Shown here one piece after another: positions 22,741 through 33,856 of a DNA stretch of 64,000 nucleotides. The DNA is from Panax quinquefolius (taxonomy: Eukaryota; Streptophyta; Magnoliopsida; Apiales; Araliaceae), in contig CM035162.1 of the NCBI GenBank assembly GCA_020205615.1, forward strand, positions 30,420,681 through 30,484,680, given 5' to 3'. The number at the start of each line of letters is the position of its first letter. Position 1 is the stretch's first letter. The position numbers were made by a program, and so were the translations under genes. The notes beneath the pieces were generated by a model. It saw only the letters and a program-made list of their open reading frames with translations. It was not told the origin of the DNA and searched no databases.

Positions 22741-23082
22741 AAAAAATACAAACACAAAATAATTACAAAAATAATCTGATCTGATAATATTATTTAATGT
22801 TAATAGTGTTAAGTATTTACAAAATAGTGTTATTAGTATTTTCAAATTGTTGTATATTAGTATTAAATATTATTTTAATTACAAAAAATTTCTTAATTAA
22901 AATTATAATTATACTGCATATATTAATGTTGAAAATTTTCAAATATTCAAGAAATCTTGATAAACAAAAATTACAAAATAATGCGAATTTAGAAGCACAT
23001 TAATACAAGAACACATACCAAAATAATTCAAATGAGTGTGTAAAATATACAATCATCAATTTAAAACTATATAGGTGTTAAT
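22741..23082 (-). mobile_element. Tail end of copy M2 and junction with M1
   Basis: From about 22741 the sequence is the inverted version of M1's end (AAATACAAACACAAAATAATTAC), so M1 and M2 meet tail to tail. It continues to 23082, where LTR F is inserted. A second TTGTTGTATATTAGTATTAA word at about 22849 makes the exact boundary unclear. Confidence 0.55.
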
Positions 23083-26000
23083 CGCGACGCCCCAAAATAG
23101 GTCCATTCCATCCAACCTATTCTGAGTCGCCAATTACATGGTACAGAAAACAACTACAACTTTATTACAACAATTGTTGTGCAAAATACCACAACACATA
23201 TGTTGTGAGTTTGGATACAAATATATACCAACTGTGACATGTGTCCCAACCGTGGGCGGCGCTGCAAGGATACCTTACATAAAGGTATAGTCAAAAATTA
23301 TTTTAGAAATTAGAATATTTAGGAAGTGCTCAAGAAAACCTTCGTATACATGGGAGGCCATGCTTACAGGTTATGATAGGTATCATATGGCCCGCGTAAT
23401 TATCCTTGGTTGACGAATAGACCCCAAAGAAAAACAAGAAGATTACTATCATATTCTTCCCGATGGTGAGTCTTCTCTTGACATATAATTATCTCCACTT
23501 GTCTCTAATTGAGAATTATACTTCAAACAAACACCAAGATTATATAGGTAGTGCTGTAAATATACTCGTGAAGTGGATGAGCACAACCACATCTTATGAT
23601 GATGACACGAGGTTGTATGTCATTAGACATCTTGTATGATAGTGGCAAAACACCCTTCCAACGCCTTAGGTTACTTTCTCCTATATGATTCACCAAATAT
23701 AACTACTAAAAGATGTATACAATACACTTGTCTATCTTGTTTAGGAGAACTCCACGATTAGAGACCACCGCTCTATTCCCTTTGTTACCCCGCATCGACC
23801 CATTTACACTTTTATTACACGAAAGGAATTGTGAAGCAAAAGGGTGAAACCTGACTTACTTCGATAAAGAATATCATCATGACTAAAGATAATTAAATTA
23901 TCAATAGCCTTCATCAATAACAAATCGAGATTTAGAATATATGGTAGATGATAAAATTTCAACCATAGTTGCGGTGAACGAAGCAATCCATTAGAAGAGT
24001 CAAATAGACAATACGATTCATTATCTTCTCCATGTTAAAAATCCACCAACAATGTTTTATCCTGTAACATCAATCAACGGTTTCTTTCCACAATTATATG
24101 AATATCTCATAATCATAATTGTAATTCTAAATTCCTCTTCGTACCGGAATGAATATAATTTTCATCACATGTCTTTACCGAAACATCAAAGATCATGGTT
24201 ATACCCAAATCACGATTCTGCTCATAATCATACTAATAAATTCATCTTTTGCTACTACGGCCGAAGATATTCATCCACAATTCATCTTCGCACAACCGGC
24301 CAAAGATATTCAACAACAGTTCATCTTTGCACTACGGGCGAAAGATATTCCTCAACAGATTCATATTTTACACTACGAGCCAAAATATATTAATATCTCA
24401 AAAAATATATAATCATTTCGAATTTATATAAAAATAATTATAACCATGTTGATCAATTCACCTTTGCACTTAAGCTAAAGATATTCAATTATAAATTCAA
24501 TGGTCATGATCATACCAATCCACAATTCAACTTTTTCACTACTAGCGAAAGAGAACCCTACCATGATCATACCAATAATCTACCCATCTTTATACTCGAG
24601 TGAAAGAAATTTCAACATCGGGGTTATAAAAATATTATATATGATAATAAAATCAATATAATCAATATATAGTTTTAATCTCCAGAGTAATATTCATAAA
24701 TCAACTATAATTTGGTTAGAAAAAAAAACCCAATTTTGTCGTGAATAGTAACTCGTGAATAGTAACTCATGAATAGTAACCCGACATAAAAAGGTAGAAA
24801 TTTCACAATAAAATCCATACCAATATTTCCGGTATAATGATATTGAAAGAATAACATTTCTTAAACTTATAAACAATTTATTTTAATTGTTTACACTTTA
24901 CTAAAATAATGCATTTAATCATTCTAAAATGCCAAACTCATAAGATTTCATCACCAATAACCAAAACCCTTATCAAAAATCTGCATATACCACATATATG
25001 ATTCTCAAGCCATAAAATTATATTTTCCAATTTTCTTCCTTCACGTAACATATTTAACTCATTTATTCATAACTAGTCTATTTTCATGAAAAATACCAAA
25101 TCAGTTCCAAAAATATTTCTTTTCTGAGATTTAGCATAATATAGTCCCATATTGAACATATATTTTTCTAAGAATTTTTAAAATTCATTTACTATTTTTT
25201 ATATGGCTAAAACCTCCGAATATTTAGACATTTATCATAAATTGTATTTTTATCCAAAAATTCCGAAATTCACAGAGTACACTGATATTATATAGATGTA
25301 CTCCCAATAAAAATCTCATCAATTTTGGGGTTAACCACAAGGAATTATAAGCGGTTACTTTTAAAATAGTCTTTTCTCATAAAATTCATAACTCTTAATC
25401 TATACATCCAAAAATCACCATTTTTGCATACAATCAATAAAAATCATCAAAATATCATTTCAAATTTTTTCAGAATTTTTTGAAGGTCGAGAAAAATTAA
25501 ACCGAAAAACATATAACAACCCTTACTATCCCTTACTATCCTTACCTCAAAAGAAGCGACACTTACATTTGGATATCGGATATATGACAACAAGAAAACT
25601 TGCAGCGATGAATATCAACTCACCAAGTATCTAAATACTCATAAAATACACTCGATAATCTAGAGAGAGAAAGAAAGAAAACTTGTTTATGGTGTGATTT
25701 TCAATTCTAACTTAGCCCTCTATTTATAGGAAAAATGTTAGCACGCCGAAGCAGACTTAACCTGTAACCTGATGGCTTTACCTGATACTATTTCCACCCA
25801 CCATATTTAAAAATTCAATTGAGCACATTTCTCACCAACCAAAAGTGGGGCCCACCAATTCTAGAGTTTTCCACCAAAATCATTTATAACCTAATTTCCG
25901 AATCAGTCACCTTTTAAAATTCATAACAAATTATACGCTCATTTTTAACGGTTCAAAATTTATGGACATATACTAAACTTATATATGTATAACATATCCA

Positions 26001-26954
26001 AAAATTACAACGATCCAACGGTTGGATTAAATATTATAACTCACACAATAAAGCTGTAATAACACCAATTTGATCTTTTCATACCTCCAATCCGATAAAA
26101 TACTGATAAAACACCTCAACATTAACTCCTTCATTTATAACCACATAAATAAATCCATCATTTATATCCACATCAAATAAATATTTCCTTATCATATAAA
26201 TCAATAATTAATTATTCACAAATAATATTACGAGAATCACAATTATAATGAACCGGACCATTCTCGAGAAAAGGGGGCTTTCCAATAAAATTTCTCCTTC
26301 TTGGCGCCGAATTAGGTGACCAAACCTCTCCTTGTGAAACTTTCTAGACATTGCCAATAATGCTATCTAATAATATTATTCAAATAATATGAATTATTGA
26401 TCCGATAATGAGAAATATTGTGCGGTGATAATTATTGAAACAACAATAATATAAAATATCAACGCAACAATTATTGAATCAATAAAATAAAATATTGAGC
26501 AAAGATAATTACTGTAACAATTATTGAGTAGTGCCTTCTTTACGTAAGAATCAATAATTCAAAATATCATATATCTGAGTGTCTTTCTTTATGCAACAAC
26601 GCGTATTACTTTATTTCTTACTAACCGGTATTATTCAGCGGTGTTAATTGATAACGATTACGCCGATTATTTATAAAAACTTAATTTTGTCGTTTTCTTC
26701 ATCCGACGCTTATTACATTATGGGGCCCCGAAATGGTCTGCTACGTCGTCACGAATATTCCAGAAGCGAAAAGAATATTCCACGACCAAATGAATATTCC
26801 CCGACAACAATGGATATTTTATAACCACTTGTGTATTTTGAAAAAAAATTCATATATCACCCTTAACTTTAACTTTTATCAATTTAACCATTTACTGAAT
26901 AGTAATTATAAGAAAAATTGAATACTTTTATTTCTTAAATTTCGGGGTCTTACA
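23083..26954 (-). mobile_element. Solo LTR F of a Tekay-related element
   Basis: On the minus strand it runs from TGTAAGACCCCG (26954) to GGGGCGTCGCG (23083), 3872 bp, with no gag or pol. The flanks are TTAAT (23078-23082) and TTAAC (26955-26959), 4 of 5 matching, and the uninterrupted sequence survives in M1 near 22090 (TTTGTTAACACC). A TATA-like TCCTATAAATAGAGGGC lies at about 25730 on the minus strand. It is 1.4 kb longer than the LTRs of A, C, D and E. Part of the extra length matches the internal filler of C and D, and it also carries the CTTTGGCC-GTAGTG repeat words (24245-24560). Confidence 0.8.
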
Positions 26955-27124
26955 TTAACAAATTGATGGGTTCAGATATGTTGCTTTCACAATTAGCTTA
27001 TTGTTTCTACAATGAAACAAGACTTCAAAAGTTCTAATTAAAAATAACAAATTGAGAAGAAAAGGAGAAAAAGTTTAAAAATAAATAGATGTAACTTTTA
27101 TTGTTTTGAATTTTTTTTATAACT

Positions 27125-27282
27125 ATTTGGTTACCCACAAAAATTAAAATGGTTACCTTGGTATGAAGATTTGACAACCCACTGCATGAAGGTTTGGCAA
27201 CCCACTACATCACATTTAAAATAAATTGGTAACCTAATAACACTGAATTGGTTACCTTGGTATGAATGTTTGGCTACCAACT
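27125..27282. repeat. GGTTACC repeat array in M2, inner part
   Basis: Units GGTTACCTTGGTATGAAG and GTTTGGCAACCCACT, the complement of those in M1. The array is cut by solo LTR E at 27283. Confidence 0.8.
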
Positions 27283-29656
27283 TGTAAGACCCCAGCTTTT
27301 ATAAATAAAGATGAATTATCTATAAATATTATTTTTGAATATTATGGAATAATTTGATATAATGTTATAGTTGTGGGTAATATTTATAAATTTTGCAAAG
27401 TATGCAAGTGGTTATATTATATTCGATTGGTGGGGAATATTAGGTTTAGCGAGGGAATATTAAATCAATAACTCAATCATTGGTGGACCCTACAATGAAA
27501 TTATTATCGGATTGAAAAAACGACAAAAATATTTTATTGAAATAACTTGGCGGAAGTTTTACTGGTTGATCTTTGTTGAACTACTTTCGGTAGTAAAAAG
27601 TACGATAATTCATGTGGTTGCATAGTAGCACACGGTATTGATTATTGATCTTTATGTGAAAGTCACTCGGTTTGATTCCATTATTATGTGAATTATTATA
27701 GCGATAATGACTTTTTGTTTTATTCGTATTATTAACGTAATAAAAGCGAAACATCTTTTATATATAAAATGAATACTTTATTAAAGTTATTTTATAAATA
27801 AAATATATTATATTTTATTATGCATAGTGTTTTTGCGTAGTGTTTTTGCATAGTGTTTGCATAGTAAAATGTTTTTATATAAATAGAATATATTATATTT
27901 TATTTAAAAGATTTTGCTTTAAATATGGATAGTCAGTTAAAGTAAATCAATCTGGACCGTTCATGGATTAATTCTTATGCATTCCATTTTCCTATAAATA
28001 GAAGCTCATTCCTTCATTATTTTCTTACGAATTCATTGAAACTACTGTAGAGAGAATTATAGAGAGAAGCTATAGAGAGAAAGTTATAGAAAGAAGAAGA
28101 GTATTATAACTACTTCACTTCTTTCATATTAGGTTCTTTTACGGTGAGGGGTGTTATTCTTTCTTCTTGAAGAGAACTTACATTATTCCATTCACTATTA
28201 TTATTACATTGGAATAACTTTGTAAAAGTGGCATACCCTATACATAACTTTTATGTATGTACGGCATACCTATACTTGGTGAAATCCTTATGTTATTCCA
28301 TTGCTTATTATTACATTGGAATAACTTTGTATCTGCCAATTTACCTATACTTGGTGACATTCTTCATTATTACATTTGGAACATCCTTTACATGTGTTTT
28401 TACACCGGACTGGTTAAAAGTCTTTATCATTCTCCGTTGGAATATCTGTATCATGTGTGTTTTACCGGATGCAGTTCCATCTTTATTATTACATTGGAAC
28501 ATCACGCTTGCGGTGTGAATTTCACCGCTTTGTTCCGTTTATTATTATTACATTGGAATAACTTTTTCTACATCTGAAATCTGCATGCGTGGTGATTTCT
28601 TTTGTTATTCCATTCTTTATTATACCCAGGTTGGTTAAAACTTTGACTTCATACTCCATGAAATTAGTAGAATATCCTTGATATTTGCGTTTCATCCATA
28701 TCTTTTCATGGAAATATTCTTCCGATCATTCTTGAATTTTACTCTACAAAGCGATGTCGTGTTGACAATTTGGGCGTTAATAAATCTGGATAAAATAATT
28801 CTTGAACTTGTTTTATTGAATTCTTATATCATTGTCATCATCCTCATGTTTATATTTTTTTAAAGTCATCTCGTGGCTTTGTAGAGCATGGATGGACTTG
28901 GTATGATTATGACCGTGGATTATTCGGTGTAATCATGGTAGTAATGTTACAAATAATGTGGTAAAAATCCTCGGTGGCAGTAGTGCATTGATGGACGATT
29001 GTTGGCATGATCATGACCATTAATGAATACACAACTATTCTTGGCCGTAGTGCGGGGAATAATTGTGGTCGTGATACTTAAAGAATATCCTCGGTAGTAG
29101 TCAAGAGGGTGATTCGATGATGTGGATTATTTATTAAAAGTCGAGTCTCGGCTATAACAATGATGAAAAACCTTTTAAATCATAAAAGATAGTAGATTTT
29201 ATTTTCTACTTGACTCTTTTAATGGATTGAATTTTCCATTATGATTAAACTTGTTGTCTATTGTATTTTATCGCTTTAACATTGTTGAAGACTATTGATA
29301 ATTTATTACGCATTATCTTAGTCATAATATTTCTTCTTGGGCTAGTTGAGCTCACCCTTTCTTTCACCGTTCTCTTCAGAAATGAGAATATAGGCCGAGA
29401 CGAGTCGGGAAACGCAGTGATGGTCCTCAAGATAGCATTAGTAGTCCTCACTATTCAGCGAAATAGTGTGATAATAATTGTAATGAGGACTTTTTGTTTG
29501 AGTTTGTATAATATCTAGTAGGCGATATTTGTATTTAAACTCACAGCTTTATGTCGTATTATACAAGACAGGTTATGTTAATAAGTTGTATTTAAATTAC
29601 ATACCATGTAAGTGGCGACCCAAGATGGGTGATGTATACCTAATTTTGGGGCGTCA
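27283..29656 (+). mobile_element. Solo LTR E of the Tekay family
   Basis: TGTAAGACCCC to GGGGCGTCA, 2374 bp, with TATA box at about 27990, leader minisatellite at about 28190-28620, and U5 hairpin words at about 28890-29110. No internal region is present, so it is probably the product of recombination between two LTRs. The left flank CAACT is not repeated on the right (CTTTA), so the insertion or the excision was not clean or the flank has mutated. Confidence 0.85.
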
Positions 29657-29689
29657 CTTTACCTGCATCTTATAAAAAAAGCTATGAGT

Positions 29690-29935
29690 AGATGTGAATT
29701 GGTTACCTTGGTATGAAGGTTTGGTTACCTTGGTGTGAAGGTTCGGTTACTAACTGCACTATGAAAAAATTGAAATGGTGGAAGTGGATTTGTTACCTTG
29801 ATATGACGGTTTGGTTACCTTGGTATGAAGGTTTGGTTACCAACTGCACTATGAAAAAATTGCAGGTGTGGAGGTAGATTGGTAACCTTGGTATGAAGGT
29901 TTGGTTACCTTGGTATGAAGATTTAGTTACCAATC
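29690..29935. repeat. GGTTACC repeat array in M2, outer part
   Basis: Six or more units of GGTTACCTTGGTATGAAGGT with spacers ACTGCACTATGAAAAAATTG. It continues directly into the TauE/SafE fragment, as in M1. Confidence 0.8.
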
Positions 29936-30263
29936 TTTTCTATCAGTTGCTGATTTTGGATCAAATCCAATAATCAAGGTAAGCATTGTGACGAATATGC
30001 CACCACCACCACCGCTTAAACTTCCAAATGCAGCTCCACATAATCCAATTACGGAACCGACAACAATTTGATAATTAAATTTCATTTCCAGCCAAACATG
30101 TTGGTAACCTAATTTCATTTCTGGCCAAAGATGATGAAGAGGATGAGGCATTACTAGACATTGCATGCATCCAATCAGTCTTCTCACAAAAGAAAAAGAG
30201 TAGTAGAAGAAAGTCTTTACATTTTCCCATCAAAATCATATCAACTAGCAGCAGCTGCACCAA
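29927..30263 (-). pseudogene. TauE/SafE-type transporter gene fragment in M2
   Basis: The minus strand reads VVGSVIGLCGAAFGSL, then glycines, then FVTMLTLIIGFDPKSAT, as in M1 with a few changes (VGGGGGS against SGGGGGI). The upstream frame also carries the MHAMSSNASSSSSSLA stretch seen in M1. Both copies stop at the same codon, so capture came before the elements spread. There is no evidence for a working gene. Confidence 0.7.
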
Positions 30264-30690
30264 GCCTTACCTCATCCCTTTAAATTGTCGGAGTAGTAGT
30301 TCCGTCGTCATGGTCACGTCAAACTTACAACCCATTTCCTCCAAACCAGAGTTTGTTTGTTAATCATGGATATTGTTATTATTTTATGAATTACATTTGG
30401 AATTTATACAAAGTACGAGTAAAGCCTGAATTCAATTAGTTGTTAGGCAACTCAGCTTTACAATTTATAAACTTGATTACCTTTCAACAGGAGAATCAAC
30501 AGAGGAGATAAGGGAGAATCTCCTAAATTAAGGAATCTTAATTGTATACTAATCCCCTAAATTAAGGAATCCAAATTACACTAATATAGTAAATAAATAT
30601 GAAAAAATATATTACTTTTGTAATTATTTTATAGATGTTTTATTTTTGTAATTATTTTTAAAAATGTACTATAATATATAATTAACCCTA

Positions 30691-31094
30691 CTTCTTATTC
30701 TCCCATCAACGGGATCCTACCACTTCAAATATTGAATTCATTACTGGATATTTAATAAAAATCAGCCATCTCAGGCCCAACAAACACAAGGCCCCAGTCC
30801 ATTCACATTGATATTACATTGGACCAACCATATATTTTTATTAGAAAGGATATGTATGGTATTATGGCAGGGTATATAATTAAATAGAACCTTTCTTCAC
30901 GAACAATCTATTTTCTCCGTAGCCTTGAACTCAGCCTTTAGAGCAAAAAATAAAAGCCCAATCAAATCCTCTTAGGGTTTGTCTGGCTATCAGTGTATCT
31001 GACGGTAATATTTACAGCGTTTGGACTTCCAAATGAACCGAACTACTTTTGGTGCGTTACATTTAAGGCCAAAACGCTACGTTTGTGAGTTAAA
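30691..31094. other. Spacer between M2 and M3
   Basis: No gene seen. It holds the left member of an approximately 85-bp direct repeat, 30963-31045, which contains CTTAGGGTTTGTCTGGCTAT and GGACTTCCAAATGAACC. Confidence 0.6.
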
Positions 31095-32650
31095 TATCGG
31101 GTCCTTTACATAAGTATACAACAAATAGAAAGTAATTACAAGAATAGTACATCAATTAAATAATTATAAAAAAAGTATAAATAGGATCCATATTACAAAA
31201 ATAGTACAATTCACATTAATAAAGAAACCTAAAATCAAGGAAAATAACTGCCATAATTAATAATTCAAATTCAAATTCAAAGATTTGGGATCTAACAACA
31301 AAAATAAATTCAAATTCAAAATAATAACAGTCACAACTATTTTCTAAAACCCAAAAACTACAACTATTTTGTAACAACAGTGGACATCCATTATCATTTT
31401 CTCTCTCTTCCTCCTCTTTAGTACCTTCTCTGCTCCGACTTCATTTCTCTACTACAACCATGTCCACGTTTATACCAAGGTAACCAATAATAAATAGAAC
31501 ACTGCATAGGGAAGGGAAGAGAGAGATAAGAGACTGATGTGAAATATAATATTGATAACCAAACTTTCGTATCAAGGTAACCAAACATTTATACCAAGGT
31601 AACCAAACCTTTATACCAAGGTAACCAAATCTACCTTCACACATGCAGTATAAATTTGTTACCTTGGTCTAAAATTTTGGCAACCAATTTCATGAAGGTA
31701 AATAAAAAATAGAACACTTCATAGGAAAGAGAGAGATAAGAGAGTGATGTGTAATATAATATTGATAACCAACCCTTCGTACTAAGGTAACCAAACATTT
31801 ATACCAAGGTAACCAAACCTTTATACCAAGGTAACCTTTTTTTTATGAATATTTGGTTACCCACAAAAACTAAAATGATTACCTTTGTATGAAGGTTTGG
31901 CTACCAACTGCATCACATTCAAACGAAATTGGTAACTTAATAAAATTGAATTGGTTACCTTGGTCTGAAAATTTGACTACCAACTACACTATAAAAAAAC
32001 TGCAGGTGTGAATGTGAATTGGTTACCTTGATATGAAGATTTTATTAACTTGGTATGAAGGTTTGCTTACCTTCGTAATTAAACCTTTGCTGATTGTAGT
32101 CACCTACCGTTCCAGACCAGCCCATAACTTGATCTCTCATGAGAGCTTGCGGATAGATGTCTCAGTTTTCTGAAAATTACCATAACTGCTATTGTTTTGT
32201 CCACGCAAGTGTTCAACTGTTGAAAAGTTACCATTTTGACTATGCTGGTCATGATCTGCAACTTTTTGTGGCATTATAGTTGCAGTGTAAGATTCCAATA
32301 ATCGCCATTCTTGGGCAATTGAATCACAGTACCAACCGGAAATTAGGATCGGTGATCGGGAGGGAGTCTGATCATGAGTCGTCGGAAATTGGGATCAGCG
32401 ATCTTTTCTTTTTTTATTATTATTAAAAGGTTGAATTTGTTAAATAACTTGAGGAGAGAGAGAAGAAGCTATAACTAATCCCTAAATTAAGGAATTCTAA
32501 TTGAATTTTAATTCCCTAAATTAAGGAATCCTAATTACACTAGAATATGTAAATAAATATGAAAGTGTATTAGTTATGTAAATATTTTATGAGTGCACTA
32601 TTAATGTAATTATTTTTAAAAATGTATTAAAATATGTAATTGTCTCTTAA
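31095..32650 (-). mobile_element. Copy M3, a shorter relative of M1/M2 with a different insert
   Basis: On the minus strand it starts at about 32645 (ATTTTAATACATTTTTAAAAA) and ends near 31100 with TTTGTTGTATACTTATGTAAA, close to M1's end. It has two GGTTACC arrays (31470-31660 and 31775-32070) but no TauE/SafE part. In its place, 32090-32410 is a GC-richer stretch with one open minus-strand frame over about 65 codons (contains ESYTATIMPQKVADHDQHSQ), which I do not recognise. It may be a different captured gene fragment. Confidence 0.6.
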
Positions 32651-32677
32651 ATAAATTGTGTTAAATACATTTATGTT

Positions 32678-32765
32678 CAAATCCCCTTAGGGTTTGTTCG
32701 GCTATCAGTGTTTGCAGTATATGCGATGGTAACATTTATAGCATTTGGACTTCCAAACGAACCGC
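32678..32765. repeat. Right member of a direct repeat around M3
   Basis: CCTTAGGGTTTGTTCGGCTA...GGACTTCCAAACGAACC matches 30963-31045 with scattered changes. The pair brackets M3. Confidence 0.65.
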
Positions 32766-33592
32766 ATCGATGCATTGCATTTATTTAATATTTTACCTAA
32801 ACCTTGATTAAACAAAAGATAAACTCGAATCATTTGATTAATATTAGTGGATCCTAATTATTCCACTAGGTGGTGCACACAAACACGTACGGGGGTGGGG
32901 GTGTGGGGGGGGGGGGGTGTGGGTGTGGGGGGATGGGGGGTAATAAGAGCATAAATTGGGTCGTAAAGTGAATATGAAAATGTAGAACTCTTCAAAAGAA
33001 GAATAAAAAAAAATTAAAAAGAAAATTATTCCCATCATCTATAAGCTCTTGCACAATAAAAAACAATTATTCCATGGATTTTCTTCTTCATCATATTCCT
33101 ATGGGAATTTAATCAATGCATTTTAATGCAATCAAATACTCTATATGCTATAAAATTATAGATATATTTTTATTTTAAAAAAAAATTCCAAAGTTTTCAG
33201 CATTGTTGAAAAATTCTTAACTTTTCAACACTGATATAAATTCATTTAAGGTTTTTAAAGTACCAAATATAGTAATCAGTAGTAGATTTAGTTAGTTTAA
33301 AATATATATAATTATTTACACAAAAATTAAAATAAATTCGTATCGAGTTTTAATTTTAAAAGTTTAAAAAATCAAAATCTATCTCTAATTTTTAAATGAA
33401 TAGGATAAAAGATTATTACACTTATATTTTGTCACTCCATCATATTTCTCTTTTTTATTCTAATTAAATTTTACCTAAATTTATTATTATATTGCACCAA
33501 AAAACAAAATGAAGATAGTAAATAAGAGAGAGAGAATAATTGATATTGATGTTCTTCGAACATGTTACATGTGAGGTTGTCTTGATCTTAGC
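32766..33592. other. Intergenic DNA with a G-rich run
   Basis: No gene seen. 32889-32942 is almost pure G and T with many G runs of four or more, a strong candidate for quadruplex formation on the plus strand. The rest is AT-rich. An ATGTTACATGTGAGGTTGTC patch precedes the hAT insertion. Confidence 0.6.
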
Positions 33593-33856
33593 TAGACTTG
33601 GCAAACGGACCGGGGTCGGGTTAAAATGGCTCAAGTTTTGATGGGTTAAAAAAATAAATCTCAAATTGAGTGTTTTGATGGGGTGACCATGATTTGACGA
33701 ATTTATGATCAAAATTTGACATATTTATGGACCGAGTCTAAACGAATTCAAACAAAAAAATCAGATTTTCAGATTTTCATGGGCTGAAAAATAAAATCCA
33801 AAGCCAGCGCGTTTTAATCTGCAAGCCGACGCCTTACCATGAGCTTAGGTTAATTT

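Larger units (their letters stand above)
26955..30690 (-). mobile_element. Copy M2 of the unnamed DNA element, interrupted by LTRs E and F
   Basis: It reads on the minus strand from about 30690 (AGGGTTAATTATATATTATAG) through the TauE/SafE fragment and the GGTTACC array, is broken by E at 29656-27283 and by F at 26954-23083, and ends near 22741. Matching blocks of M1 are found in the same order. It is therefore about 1.7 kb without the insertions. Confidence 0.65.
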
